Shown: positions 12,688 to 23,843, numbered from the stretch's first letter. The stretch is DNA of 64,000 bases from Methylobacterium platani (GCF_001653715.1 NZ_LWHQ01000015.1:138689-202688), one strand, 5' to 3'. A program made the numbers and translations. The notes: generated from the letters alone by a model not told the origin.

Positions 12688-12862
12688 GCGGGATCCCCTC
12701 TCCCGTGTGGGAGAGGGGTAGGGGTGAGGGTGGCGCGCTTCCGTGCGAAGCTCATACCGTCGTGCTGGTAGCTCAACAGTTGAGTTCAATCCTGAACCCG
12801 AGCCACCCTCACCCCCGGCCCCTCTCCCACTCGGGAGAGGGGAGACCCGCGCTCCTTCCTTT
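12688..12862. repeat. Intergenic repeat, family B (MITE-like), diverged copy
   Basis: This copy sits between sucB and the SDR gene. It shares with 27101-27324 the outer CTCTCCC-TGTGGGAGAGGGG and CTCTCCCA-CGGGAGAGGGG palindromes, the GGGGTGAGGGTG/CACCCTCACCCC pair, and the inner string GTGCTGGTAGCTC, in the same order and orientation. The outer TIRs seen in the other copy (CAGGGCTGTCCGGG) are not recognisable here, so this copy is older or truncated. Confidence 0.65.
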
Positions 12863-12900
12863 ATCGGACCACTCCGGGGGAGCGGTCCGAATTACTTGCC

Positions 12901-14166
12901 TCAGAGGTCGAGCACGAGGCGCGCCGGGTCCTCCAGGGCCTCCTTGACCCGCACCAGGAAGGTCACGGCCTCCTTCCCGTCGACGATCCGGTGATCGTAG
13001 GACAGGGCGAGGTACATCATCGGCCGCGCCTCGATCTTGCCGTTGCGCACGACCGGGCGCTCCTCGATGCGGTGCATGCCGAGGATGCCGGATTGCGGCG
13101 CGTTGAGGATCGGGGTCGACATCAGCGAGCCGTAGATGCCGCCGTTGGTGATCGTGAACGTGCCGCCCTGCATGTCCTCGATCGACAGCTTGCCGTCGCG
13201 GGCCTTGCGGCCGAAGCCGGTGATGGCCTTCTCGATGCCGGAGATCGACAGCTGGTCGGCGTCGCGCACCACCGGCACGACCAGGCCCTTGTCGGTGCCG
13301 ACCGCGATGCCGACGTGGTAGTAGTTCTTGTAGACGATATCCTGGCCGTCGATCTCGGCGTTCACCGCCGGCACGTCCTTCAGGGCGCCGATCACCGCCT
13401 TGGTGAAGAAGCCCATGAAGCCGAGCTTGGCGCCGTGCTTCTTCTCGAACACGTCCTTGTACTGCTGGCGCAGGGCCATCACCGCGCCCATGTCGACGTC
13501 GTTGAACGTCGTCAGCATCGCGGCGGTGTTCTGCGCGTCCTTGAGGCGCCGGGCGATGGTCTGGCGCAGCTTGGTCATGCGCACCCGCTCCTCGCGGGAG
13601 GCATCGTCCGGCGCCGAGGGGGCGCGGGCGACCTGCGGGGCCGAGGCCGGGGCGGGAGCCGAGGTGCCGGACGAGATCGCCGAGAGCATGTCGCCCTTGG
13701 TGACGCGGCCGTCCTTGCCGCTGCCCTTCACCGACGACGGATCGACGCCGGATTCCTGGGCGAGGCGCGCGACGGCCGGGCCGTTGTCGCCGGCCGAGTG
13801 GCCCTTCGGGGCGGCGTCGCCGTGGCTGCCGTAGGAGGCGGAGGACGACTTGGCCGGGGCCTCGGCAGCGGCCTTCGGGGCCTCCTTGGGGGCTTCCGCC
13901 TTCGGGGCGGCCGCGCCGTTGCCGGCACCGCCCTCGACGATCGAGCCGAGCAGCGCGCCGGGCTCGACCGTCTCGCCGTCCTTGGCGACGATCTCGCCGA
14001 GCTGGCCGGAGGCCGGGGCGTTGACCTCGAGGGTGACCTTGTCGGTCTCGAGCTCGACCAGCGGCTCGTCGGCCTTGACGACGTCGCCGGGCTTCTTGAA
14101 CCAGCGGCCGATCGTGGCCTCGCTCACGGACTCGCCGAGCGTCGGGACGCGGATTTCGGTGGCCAT
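12901..14166 (-). CDS. sucB: 2-oxoglutarate dehydrogenase E2 (dihydrolipoyl succinyltransferase)
   Basis: This 421-residue E2 component transfers the succinyl group from E1 to CoA. Domains are an N-terminal lipoyl domain with the lipoylated Lys in ETDKVTLEV (about residue 43); an Ala/Pro/Lys-rich linker; a peripheral subunit-binding domain (about 125-165, [20 protein letters not shown]); a second flexible linker; and the catalytic domain ending in [12 protein letters not shown], which has the His and Asp of the acyltransferase active site. A single lipoyl domain is usual for SucB. It lies 84 bp downstream of sucA, with a terminator-like hairpin between them. Confidence 0.95.
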   Translation of the reverse strand: MATEIRVPTLGESVSEATIGRWFKKPGDVVKADEPLVELETDKVTLEVNAPASGQLGEIVAKDGETVEPGALLGSIVEGGAGNGAAAPKAEAPKEAPKAAAEAPAKSSSASYGSHGDAAPKGHSAGDNGPAVARLAQESGVDPSSVKGSGKDGRVTKGDMLSAISSGTSAPAPASAPQVARAPSAPDDASREERVRMTKLRQTIARRLKDAQNTAAMLTTFNDVDMGAVMALRQQYKDVFEKKHGAKLGFMGFFTKAVIGALKDVPAVNAEIDGQDIVYKNYYHVGIAVGTDKGLVVPVVRDADQLSISGIEKAITGFGRKARDGKLSIEDMQGGTFTITNGGIYGSLMSTPILNAPQSGILGMHRIEERPVVRNGKIEARPMMYLALSYDHRIVDGKEAVTFLVRVKEALEDPARLVLDL

Positions 14167-14204
14167 GTCTTCCGTCAGGGTTGGGGCGGTGGGGTGTCGC
14201 CCGG

Positions 14205-14238
14205 AAAAAAGGTCAGGCGGCGCCCCTCGCGGGGCGCC
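14205..14238 (-). terminator. Terminator-like hairpin plus T6 between sucA and sucB
   Basis: On the minus strand, 13 bp after the sucA stop, GGCGCCCC and GGGGCGCC form a perfect 8-bp stem with a 4-nt loop (14219-14238). Eight bases later there is a run of six T (A6 at 14205-14210 on the plus strand). The T-run is offset from the stem, so partial attenuation of sucB-lpdA is as likely as full termination. Confidence 0.5.
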
Positions 14239-14250
14239 GGCGAACGGTGA

Positions 14251-17205
14251 TCAGACCGCCAGGGCCTCGTTGAGGAAGGCCTGGAGCTGGTCGAGGTGCT
14301 TCGACATCAGGCCGACGGCGGTCGAGGCCGAGGCCGGACGGCCGACGTAGCGCGGGCGCTTGGAGGCGGAGCCGGCCTGGTTGAGGACCCATTCCAGGTA
14401 GGGCTCGACGAAGGCCCACGAGCCCATGTTCTTGGGCTCCTCCTGGCACCACACCACCTCGGCGTTGCGGAACCGGGAGATCTCGGTGGCGAGCGACTTC
14501 AGCGGGAACGGGTAGAGCTGCTCGACGCGCATCAGGTACACGTCGGAGATGCCGCGTTTCTCGCGCTCCTCGAACAGGTCGTAGTAGACCTTGCCCGAGC
14601 AGAGCACCACGCGCCGGACCTTGTCGTCCTTCGACAGCTTCACGCCGTCCTGCGCCTTCTCGGCGTCGTCCCACAGCACCCGGTGGAAGGTCGAGCCCTC
14701 GGCGATGTCCGAGAGGGCCGAGACCGCCCGCTTGTGGCGCAGCAGCGACTTCGGGGTCATCAGCACCAGCGGCTTGCGGAAGTCCCGCTTCAGCTGGCGG
14801 CGCAGGATGTGGAAGTAGTTCGAGGGCGTCGTGCAGTTGGCGACCTGCATGTTGTCCTCGGCGCACATCTGCAGGTAGCGCTCAAGGCGGGCCGAGGAGT
14901 GCTCCGGACCCTGGCCCTCGTAGCCGTGCGGCAGCAGCATCACGAGGCCCGACATGCGCAGCCACTTGCGCTCGCCGCTCGAGATGAACTGGTCGACCAC
15001 GACCTGCGCGCCGTTGGCGAAGTCGCCGAACTGCGCCTCCCACAGCACCAGGGAGTTCGGCTCGGCGAGCGAGTAGCCGTACTCGAAGCCGAGCACCGCC
15101 TCCTCCGAGAGCATCGAGTTGATGACCTCGTAGCGGCTCTGGCCGTCCTTGATGTGGTTGAGGGGCGTGTAGCGCTCCTCGTTCTCCTGGTCGATCACCA
15201 CCGAGTGGCGCTGCGAGAAGGTGCCGCGCTCGACGTCCTGGCCCGACAGGCGGACCCGGTGGCCCTCCGTGAGGAGCGAGCCGAAGGCGAGCGCCTCGGC
15301 GGTCGCCCAGTCCAGGCCCTCGCCGGTCTCGATCGCCTTGGCGCGGTTGTCGAGGAAGCGCCGGATCGTGCGGTGCAGGTGGAAGTCCTGCGGCACCGTG
15401 GTGATGGCGTGCCCGATCTCCCGCAGGGTGTCGGCCGGCACGCCGGTGCGGCCGCGGCGCGGATCGTCCTCGTCCTCGCGCACCGCCTTCAGGCCCGACC
15501 AGCGGCCGTCGAGCCAATCGGCCTTGTTGGCCTTGTAGGCGGTGGCGATGTCGAACTCGCTGTCGAGGGTGGCGCGGAACTCGGCCTTGCGGTCGTCGAG
15601 TTCCTTCTCGCTGACCACGCCGCTCTCGGTCAGCCGCTTGCCGTAGGTCTCCAGCGTCGAGGGGTGCTTGCGGATGATCTGGTACATCTTCGGCTGGGTG
15701 AACGCGGGCTCGTCGCCCTCGTTGTGGCCGAAGCGGCGGTAGCACAGCATGTCGATCACGACAGGCTTGTGGAACTTCTGCCGGTACTCGGTGGCGATCT
15801 TGGCCGCGAAGGTGACGGCCTCGGGGTCGTCGCCGTTGCAGTGGAAGATCGGCGCCTCGACCATCTTCGCCACGTCGGACGGGTAGGGCGAGGAGCGCGA
15901 GAAGCGCGGATCGGTGGTGAAGCCGATCTGGTTGTTGATGATGAAGTGGATCGAGCCGCCGGTGCGGTGGCCCTTCAGGCCCGACAGGCCGAAGCACTCC
16001 GCCACCACGCCCTGGCCGGCGAAGGCGGCGTCGCCGTGGATGAGGAGCGGCAGCACGGTGGTGCGCTGCTCGTCACCGGTCTGGTCCTGCTTGGCGCGCA
16101 CCTTGCCCAGCACCACCGGATCGACGATCTCGAGGTGCGACGGGTTGGCGGTCAGCGACAGGTGGACGGTGTTGCCGTCGAAGGCCCGGTCGCTCGAGGC
16201 GCCGAGGTGGTACTTCACGTCACCCGAGCCCTCGACCTCGGCCGGGGAGGACGAGCCGCCCTTGAACTCGTGGAAGATCGCCCGGAACGGCTTCGACATC
16301 ACGTTGGCGAGCACGTTGAGGCGGCCGCGATGCGCCATGCCGAGCACGATGTCGGTGACGCCGAGCGCGCCGCCGCGCTTGATGATCTGCTCGAGCGCCG
16401 GGACCATCGCCTCCGAGCCGTCGAGGCCGAAGCGCTTGGTGCCGGTATACTTGAGGTCCAGGAACTTCTCGAAGCCCTCGGCCTCGATCATCTTGTTGAG
16501 GATCGCCCGCCGGCCCTGCTCGGTGAACGAGATCTCCTTGTCCTTGCCCTCGATGCGCTCCTGGATCCAGGCCTTCTCCTCCGGATCGGAGATGTGCATG
16601 AACTCGACGCCGAGGGTCTGGCAGTAGGTCCGCTCCAGGATCGCGACGATCTCCCGGATGGTGCCGAATTCGAGGCCGAGCACGTTGTCGAGGAAGATCG
16701 GGCGGTCCCAATCGGATTCGGCGAAGCCGTAATGCTGCGGGTGCAGCTCCTCGTGGTCGCCGCGCGGCTGGAGGCCCAGCGGATCGAGCTTGGCGTGCAG
16801 GTGGCCGCGCATGCGGTAGGCGCGGATCAGCATGATCGCGCGGACCGAATCCTTCGTGGCCTGCTGCACGTCGACCGGCGAGACGGGCTGGCCCTTGGCC
16901 TCCTGCTTGGCCTTGATCTTCTCGCCGACCGCCTTCTCGACCTGGGCCCAGTTGCCGTCGAGCGCCGAGACGATCTCGCCGTTGGCGGCGAGCGGCCAGT
17001 TCGGCTTGGTCCAGGACGCGCCTTCCGCGTTCTTGACCACGATCGCGCTCTCCTCCTTCAGGCCGGAGAAGAAGCTGCGCCACTCGGGATCGACCGCGTT
17101 GGGATCCCGGGTGTAGGTCGCGTAGAGCTCCTCGATGTAGTCGGCGTTGCCTCCGTAGAGGAACGAGGTTCCGAGGAGGGCGTCGTTCGCGTCCTGGCGT
17201 GCCAT
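14251..17205 (-). CDS. sucA: 2-oxoglutarate dehydrogenase E1 component
   Basis: This 984-residue thiamine-diphosphate enzyme decarboxylates 2-oxoglutarate and succinylates the lipoyl group on SucB. Visible signatures are the N-terminal E2-interacting segment FLYGGNADYIEELYATY, GMAHRGRLNVLANV, the ThDP/Mg2+ region HGDAAFAGQGVVAE, INNQIGFTTDPR, CYRRFGHNEGDEPAFTQP, and LPHGYEGQGPEHSSAR-LERYLQ in the second catalytic half. The length and motif order match homodimeric proteobacterial SucA. It is transcribed with sucCD upstream and sucB downstream. Confidence 0.95.
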   Translation of the reverse strand: MARQDANDALLGTSFLYGGNADYIEELYATYTRDPNAVDPEWRSFFSGLKEESAIVVKNAEGASWTKPNWPLAANGEIVSALDGNWAQVEKAVGEKIKAKQEAKGQPVSPVDVQQATKDSVRAIMLIRAYRMRGHLHAKLDPLGLQPRGDHEELHPQHYGFAESDWDRPIFLDNVLGLEFGTIREIVAILERTYCQTLGVEFMHISDPEEKAWIQERIEGKDKEISFTEQGRRAILNKMIEAEGFEKFLDLKYTGTKRFGLDGSEAMVPALEQIIKRGGALGVTDIVLGMAHRGRLNVLANVMSKPFRAIFHEFKGGSSSPAEVEGSGDVKYHLGASSDRAFDGNTVHLSLTANPSHLEIVDPVVLGKVRAKQDQTGDEQRTTVLPLLIHGDAAFAGQGVVAECFGLSGLKGHRTGGSIHFIINNQIGFTTDPRFSRSSPYPSDVAKMVEAPIFHCNGDDPEAVTFAAKIATEYRQKFHKPVVIDMLCYRRFGHNEGDEPAFTQPKMYQIIRKHPSTLETYGKRLTESGVVSEKELDDRKAEFRATLDSEFDIATAYKANKADWLDGRWSGLKAVREDEDDPRRGRTGVPADTLREIGHAITTVPQDFHLHRTIRRFLDNRAKAIETGEGLDWATAEALAFGSLLTEGHRVRLSGQDVERGTFSQRHSVVIDQENEERYTPLNHIKDGQSRYEVINSMLSEEAVLGFEYGYSLAEPNSLVLWEAQFGDFANGAQVVVDQFISSGERKWLRMSGLVMLLPHGYEGQGPEHSSARLERYLQMCAEDNMQVANCTTPSNYFHILRRQLKRDFRKPLVLMTPKSLLRHKRAVSALSDIAEGSTFHRVLWDDAEKAQDGVKLSKDDKVRRVVLCSGKVYYDLFEEREKRGISDVYLMRVEQLYPFPLKSLATEISRFRNAEVVWCQEEPKNMGSWAFVEPYLEWVLNQAGSASKRPRYVGRPASASTAVGLMSKHLDQLQAFLNEALAV

Positions 17206-17293
17206 GGCGATCTGTCTATCCGCGCTGGTCGATCGATGCGCCGGCTTCTCCCCCTCTCTTGGGGCGGGAGGATGGCGAGCGATCGACGGTGGG

Positions 17294-17315
17294 GGCGCCC
17301 GGATGTCCGGGCGCC
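17294..17315 (-). promoter_or_regulatory. Perfect GC hairpin in the sucD-sucA junction
   Basis: GGCGCCCGGA and TCCGGGCGCC are exact inverted repeats separated by two bases. They lie 110 bp after the sucD stop and 88 bp before the sucA start. There is no following T-tract. It probably acts as an mRNA processing or stability element, or a weak pause site; this is inference. Confidence 0.45.
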
Positions 17316-17425
17316 AGGGTGTCTTACGAACTCAAGAGAGTTGACGTTTGCTTGCGATGTGGGTGCGGACCTTCGATTCCGCACGCCACGCCTGCCATGC
17401 GCGAGGCGAAGACCCCGACGGGCCT

Positions 17426-18310
17426 TCAGCCCTTCAGGACCTCGACCAGGGTCTTGCCGAGGCGGGCCGGCGACGGCGAGACGCGGATGCCGGCCTCCTC
17501 CATCGCGGCGATCTTGTCCTCGGCGCCGCCCTTGCCGCCCGAGATGATCGCGCCGGCGTGCCCCATGCGGCGGCCGGGAGGGGCGGTGCGGCCGGCGATG
17601 AAACCGACCATCGGCTTCTTGCGGCCGCGCTTGGCCTCGTCACGGATGAACTGCGCCGCCTCTTCCTCGGCCGAACCGCCGATCTCGCCGATCATCACGA
17701 TCGACTCGGTCTTGTCGTCGGCCAGGAACATCTCCAGCATGTCGATGAACTCGGTGCCCTTGACCGGGTCGCCGCCGATGCCGACCGCCGTGGTCTGGCC
17801 GAGGCCCTCGTTGGTGGTCTGGAACACCGCCTCGTAGGTCAGCGTGCCGGAGCGCGACACGATGCCGACCGAGCCCGGACGGAAGATGTTGGCCGGCATG
17901 ATGCCGATCTTCGACTCGCCGGCCGTCACGATGCCGGGGCAGTTCGGGCCGATCAGGCGCGACTTCGAGCCCTCGAGCGAGCGCTTCACCCGCACCATGT
18001 CGAGGACCGGAATCCCTTCCGTGATGCAGACGATCAGCGGGATCTCGGCGTCGATCGCCTCGCAGATCGCGTCGGCGGCGCCCGGCGGCGGCACGTAGAC
18101 CACCGAGGCGTCGGCGCCGGTGGCGTGGCGGGCCTCCTTCACGGTGTCGAACACCGGCAGGCCGAGATGGGTCGCGCCGCCCTTCCCCGGCGAGGTGCCG
18201 CCGACCATCTTGGTGCCGTAGGCGATCGCCTGCTCGGAGTGGAAGGTCCCGTTCTTGCCGGTGAAGCCCTGGCAGATGACCTTGGTGTTCTTGTCGATGA
18301 GGATGGACAC
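17426..18310 (-). CDS. sucD: Succinyl-CoA synthetase alpha subunit
   Basis: This 294-residue subunit binds CoA and carries the phosphohistidine intermediate in the succinyl-CoA to succinate step. The N-terminus ([20 protein letters not shown]) contains the CoA-binding Rossmann region. [20 protein letters not shown] and LIGPNCPGI are family signatures, and the active His lies in [14 protein letters not shown] near the C-terminus. I chose the GTG at 18308-18310 because it aligns with the usual N-terminus and has GGAG about 8 bases upstream. An ATG further upstream would add 24 atypical residues. It pairs with sucC immediately upstream. Confidence 0.93.
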   Translation of the reverse strand: MSILIDKNTKVICQGFTGKNGTFHSEQAIAYGTKMVGGTSPGKGGATHLGLPVFDTVKEARHATGADASVVYVPPPGAADAICEAIDAEIPLIVCITEGIPVLDMVRVKRSLEGSKSRLIGPNCPGIVTAGESKIGIMPANIFRPGSVGIVSRSGTLTYEAVFQTTNEGLGQTTAVGIGGDPVKGTEFIDMLEMFLADDKTESIVMIGEIGGSAEEEAAQFIRDEAKRGRKKPMVGFIAGRTAPPGRRMGHAGAIISGGKGGAEDKIAAMEEAGIRVSPSPARLGKTLVEVLKG

Positions 18311-18438
18311 GTGCGATCTCCGGGGATCTGCATTCTGGGATGGGCGATGCGGCTCAGGCGAACCGAGCCTCAGGGGATGCACCGCACCTGAGAAACTGCG
18401 CCGAGGGGGAGCCCGACAGCCGAGCCCCGCTCACGAGA

Positions 18439-18460
18439 AGGGCGCCCGCGCGGGCGCCCT
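18439..18460 (-). promoter_or_regulatory. Perfect 22-bp GC palindrome between sucC and sucD
   Basis: AGGGCGCCCG and CGGGCGCCCT flank a 2-bp centre, 8 bp after the sucC stop and about 130 bp before the sucD start. SucC and SucD form a 1:1 complex, so a strong intercistronic hairpin probably serves mRNA stability or processing and not separation of expression (inference). Confidence 0.45.
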
Positions 18461-18467
18461 GCCCTCC

Positions 18468-19664
<1,197 letters not shown>

Positions 19665-19738
19665 GGGGCGACAAGCTTTCTGATGACAGGCGGGGCGCGG
19701 GAAGGCGGCGCGGGAGATCCCGCGCCGCTCAGTCTGAG

Positions 19739-20923
<1,185 letters not shown>

Positions 20924-20951
20924 TTACATTCCGGGCCATTTGTCAGCCGAG

Positions 20952-21653
20952 CTAGAGCGTGCCGAGGCGCAGGATGCGCAGCATCGCCCGGATGATCGCG
21001 CCGAGGCGGGCCTCGATCAGGTCGCGGGGCACCTCGGCGTCGAGCTGGATCGAGACCGGATGCAGGAAACGGTGGCTGGTGTCGAAGATGAAGGCGATCC
21101 CCCGCTCGCGGTCGCGCAAGGAGAAGGTGCCGGCATTCATGCCTTCCTCGATCACCCGCTCGACGAGCTGGCGCAGGCGGCCCCGGTGGCGCCGGGCGAT
21201 CGGCCGGGACTCGACGGTGGCGTCGCGGTGGACGGCGAACAGGTGGGGATCGCGGGCCAGCACCTCCCGCTGCATCGAGGCCAGCGCCAGCAGCAGGCGC
21301 TCCAGCTTGTCGTCGGCAGGGTCGGGCGCGTCCGCGATCGCGCCGAGCTCGGCCTCGACCTCCCGCAGCCAGCGGCCGGCGACGGCGTCGACGAGGGCGG
21401 TCTTCGACGGAAAGTAGCGGTAGACGTTGGCGTGCGTCATGCCCGCCTCGGCCGCGACCCCGACCACGGTGACCTGCCGGTGGCCGAGCCGCCGCAAGTG
21501 GTCGGACGCGATCGCGAGGAGCCGCGCATCCGCCGAGGGCGGCGCCGGCCGGCCGCGCGATCCGGCTCCGGCGGGAGCGGGCCCGGCGGCGAAGGGGCCG
21601 TCCGGCGGAAGCGGCTCGTCGCGGGTCTGGGCGCCGGGGCGGCTGCGGGGCAT
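20952..21653 (-). CDS. TetR/AcrR-family transcriptional regulator
   Basis: This 233-residue protein has a TetR-type helix-turn-helix at about residues 50-100 (VTVVGVAAEAGMTHANVYRYFPSKTALVDA), followed by an all-helical ligand/dimerisation domain. The first 45 residues are Pro/Ala/Arg-rich and probably disordered. Its target is unclear: it lies upstream of mdh on the same strand and has no divergent transporter partner. The C-terminal part includes FIFDTSHRFLHPVSIQL, which I cannot tie to a ligand. Confidence 0.8.
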   Translation of the reverse strand: MPRSRPGAQTRDEPLPPDGPFAAGPAPAGAGSRGRPAPPSADARLLAIASDHLRRLGHRQVTVVGVAAEAGMTHANVYRYFPSKTALVDAVAGRWLREVEAELGAIADAPDPADDKLERLLLALASMQREVLARDPHLFAVHRDATVESRPIARRHRGRLRQLVERVIEEGMNAGTFSLRDRERGIAFIFDTSHRFLHPVSIQLDAEVPRDLIEARLGAIIRAMLRILRLGTL

Positions 21654-21756
21654 GGAACTCGAGGAACGGTCGGAAGCGGGGGCGCGACGATCCCGCCAGG
21701 GTAGCGGCCGGCCGTCCCGAGGAGAAGCCCCGCCCCGGCGCCCTGAAGACGCAGGA

Positions 21757-22317
21757 TCAGACCCTGTATCGCCGGTGCAGGCTCGACACGACGTCCTCGG
21801 CCAGGCCGAGCCGCTCGGCGAGGTAGGCCAGGTACAGCTGGTTGACCCTGCGGCGCTGGTCGACCGCGAGCAGCGAGGCGACGTAGGCGTAGGCGCCGAG
21901 ATCGGCGTCCAGGATCGCGTCGAGCAGGTCGCCGAGCGCCAGCGGCGCGGCGAGCGCCTTGTCGAGGCGCTGGCGCTCCGCCTCCGCGGCGCTGATCCGG
22001 GCGAGCGCGTCGCGCACCGGCGCCGGATCCTGCCGCCGCCCCTGCGCCAGGAACGCCGCCGCCATCGCCTGGATCACGAGGTCGCGCTGGGCCGGTTCCA
22101 GCACCCGCAGGTTCAGGGTCAGCGGCACCAGGGTCTGGTGGCGGTTCTGCAGGAAGGCGTGCAGCACCTTCTGGCTCAGGGCCTCGGTCACCACCGCGTC
22201 GGCGCGGCCCGCCCGCCGGTCGCGCCGCGAGGCCCGGGCCGGGGCGCTCACCGGCTCCTCGGTCTCCTCGTCGGGGCCGCCGCGCCCGAAGGCGCGGGTG
22301 AGGAAGGCGAAGCTCAT
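21757..22317 (-). CDS. DUF533-like protein
   Basis: This 186-residue protein of unknown role resembles DUF533 (YebE/TerB-like helical) proteins in its last 60 residues (LLDAILDADLGAYAYVASLL... QLYLAYLAERLGLAEDVVSSLH). No signal peptide or membrane helix is seen. Residues about 10-45 are charged and Arg/Ala-rich. I chose the ATG at 22315-22317 (MSFAFLTRAFGRGG) because its first codons recur in a duplicated fragment at 23142-23174. The frame stays open upstream, but that part lies in the duplicated Uma2 remnant. The SD is weak. Confidence 0.6.
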   Translation of the reverse strand: MSFAFLTRAFGRGGPDEETEEPVSAPARASRRDRRAGRADAVVTEALSQKVLHAFLQNRHQTLVPLTLNLRVLEPAQRDLVIQAMAAAFLAQGRRQDPAPVRDALARISAAEAERQRLDKALAAPLALGDLLDAILDADLGAYAYVASLLAVDQRRRVNQLYLAYLAERLGLAEDVVSSLHRRYRV

Positions 22318-22430
22318 GCGGGGTCTCGGGACTTGATCTCGGGTCTCGCGGTCGGCCGTCAACGTGCGACGCGCGGTCGGGCTCCGCCGGATCGGCCGCC
22401 GGCGATGGGGCGCAGGACCGGCACGTCGAA
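22285..22430. repeat. Duplicated Uma2/DUF533 junction, left copy
   Basis: This stretch is a direct repeat of 23142-23286. Its last 67 bases (22364-22430) differ from 23219-23285 at a single base, which turns the Uma2 TGA stop (TCA on the plus strand) into CGA. It contains the 5' end of the intact DUF533 gene and a relic of the Uma2 C-terminus (FDVPVLRPIAGG). The two copies bracket the BrnT-like/HTH toxin-antitoxin pair. Confidence 0.8.
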
Positions 22431-22565
22431 ACCGATGCGGTCTTCCGCGGTGGAGCGCCATCCCTTTTCCGGGATAGACCGGCACGATCGGGAAGGGCTG
22501 AGCCGTCGCCTGCCCCTCATGGTCCGCGTTGCGTGCCATACGGAAATCCCGTAGGCTTCTCGACC

Positions 22566-22840
22566 ATGACGGCCGATCGGTTCGACCCCGCCAAGGATGC
22601 GATCAACCGCCGGAAGCACACGCTGCCGCTGGCCTTCGGCGACCGGATTTTCGAGGACGCCGATCATCTGCTCATCCCGTCGATTCGTGAGGGCGACGGA
22701 GAGGAGAGGTTCAAAGTGGTCAGATCGTCGAGGAGAAGCGGTTTACCGGCGTGTTCGTCTGGAGGGGGGACCTGCCTCGTTTCATCTCGGTGAGAAGGAG
22801 CAACACGGGTGAAGAGCGAGCCTATCGCGCTGCCGGCTGA
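22566..22840 (+). pseudogene. brnT: BrnT-like toxin gene with a frameshift
   Basis: The N-terminal part FDPAKDAINRRKHTLPLAFGDRIFED and GDGEERFKVV match BrnT-type RNase toxins. In this frame the product then turns into unrelated sequence and stops at 22793. From about 22720 the rest of the toxin is readable in another frame: QIVEEKRFTGVFVWRGDLP, then RFISVRRSNTGEERAYRAAG and a TGA at 22838-22840. One missing base near GTGGTCAG (expected GTG GGT CAG) would explain it. The toxin is therefore probably inactive, unless this is a sequencing error or programmed shift. It overlaps the start of the antitoxin gene, as usual for such pairs. Confidence 0.75.
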
Positions 22841-23087
22841 CCCGGTCGACGCCGAGGATTTCGACGTGAGCGTCGATGCGCTGGATCGTGGCCAGCGCGC
22901 ACGCCTGATCCGCAGGACGCGGACCGGGCTCGGCCTGTCGCAGGCCGAGTTCGCCCGCCGCTTCCGGGTCCCGGTCGGCACGCTGCGCGATTGGGAGCAG
23001 GCACGGGCGACGGCGCCGGATTTCGCCGTCGCCTACGTGCGGGTCATCGAGCGGCATCCGGATCTGGTGGCTGACGCCGTCGCATAG
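22809..23087 (+). CDS. HTH (XRE-like) antitoxin of the BrnT-type pair
   Basis: This 92-residue protein has a helix-turn-helix at about residues 45-80 (LGLSQAEFARRFRVPVGTLRDWEQ). It starts at GTG 22809-22811 with an excellent AAGGAG 8 bases upstream (22795-22800). It overlaps the out-of-frame end of the BrnT-like gene by 32 bp, so the two were translationally coupled. It should neutralise BrnT and repress the shared promoter, as BrnA-type partners do. Because the toxin is frameshifted, it may now be an orphan antitoxin or regulator. Confidence 0.8.
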   Translation: MKSEPIALPADPVDAEDFDVSVDALDRGQRARLIRRTRTGLGLSQAEFARRFRVPVGTLRDWEQARATAPDFAVAYVRVIERHPDLVADAVA

Positions 23088-23141
23088 ATGCCTGCGGACC
23101 GGGGCGTAGTCCTCTGGAGTCATGCTCTCCGCGCCTCGCAA

Positions 23142-23286
23142 CCCGAAGGCGCGGGTGAGCAAGGGGAGGCTCATGCGGAGTCTCGGGCGGATCCCGGATC
23201 TGGCAGCCTCCCGCCACCGTGCGACGCGCGGTCGGGCTCCGCCGGATCAGCCGCCGGCGATGGGGCGCAGGACCGGCACGTCGAAA
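23142..23286. repeat. Duplicated Uma2/DUF533 junction, right copy
   Basis: This is the right-hand partner of 22285-22430. It holds the true 3' end of the Uma2 gene and, on the minus strand from 23174, a relic of the DUF533 start (MSLPLLTRAFG versus MSFAFLTRAFG) that soon loses similarity. The likely ancestral order is Uma2 directly followed by DUF533, later split by about 0.85 kb carrying the toxin-antitoxin genes. Confidence 0.8.
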
Positions 23287-23843
23287 TAGACCCGGTCGAG
23301 GTCGATCGCGACATCGACCGCCTCGAAACGGAGGGTGTGGTCCGGCGCGGTGAGCACCTCGCAGACCCAGCCTTCCGCCTCGCGGCGATAATGCTCGACC
23401 CGCATCTGGTCCTGGTAGACCAGGACGACGTGCCGGAGCGTCGGCAGCGACTTGTAGAAGGCGAGCTTCGGCCCCCGGTCGCGGTCCATCGTGCTCGGCG
23501 ACAGCACCTCGACGATCACCAGGGGATCGGTGACGAAGGTCCGGTTCTGGCGCGGCCCGCAGCGCACGACGATGTCGGGCTTCGTCTTGTCGCCGCCGCG
23601 CCCGTCCTCGTCGCGCTGCACCCGCATCCCGCCCTGGTAGCTCCGGCAGCCGGCGGCATCCATCGCGAGCTTGAGCGGCGCCCCGATATTGCCGGCGATC
23701 TGCTCGTGGTTCTCCGTCGGGTTCGTCATCATGACGACGTCGCCGTCGACCAGCTCCCAGTCGCGCTCGTCGCGCTGGGCGTCGACGAAGCGGTCGAACT
23801 CGGCGATCGAGAGCCGGCCGGAACGAGGGACGCGGTCTGCCAT
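23247..23843 (-). CDS. Uma2-family (DUF820) nuclease-like protein
   Basis: This 198-residue member of the Uma2/DUF820 family has a PD-(D/E)XK-type restriction-nuclease fold. Motifs are the N-terminal SIAEFDRFVDAQ and DWELVDGDVVMM, the catalytic-like Asp in KPDIVVRCG, and VIVEVLSPSTMDRDRGPKLAFY with the conserved Glu and Lys. The biological role of the family is unsettled; it expands in cyanobacteria and some alphaproteobacteria. A clear GGAG lies about 8 bases before the ATG at 23841-23843. Its last 13 codons are duplicated at 22391-22430. Confidence 0.8.
   Translation of the reverse strand: MADRVPRSGRLSIAEFDRFVDAQRDERDWELVDGDVVMMTNPTENHEQIAGNIGAPLKLAMDAAGCRSYQGGMRVQRDEDGRGGDKTKPDIVVRCGPRQNRTFVTDPLVIVEVLSPSTMDRDRGPKLAFYKSLPTLRHVVLVYQDQMRVEHYRREAEGWVCEVLTAPDHTLRFEAVDVAIDLDRVYFDVPVLRPIAGG

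Noticed and set aside
22782..23174. Minus-strand frame starting MSLPLLTRAFG as a real gene
   Set aside because: Only its first dozen or so codons match the DUF533 protein; the rest is antisense to the antitoxin gene, so it is a duplicated fragment.
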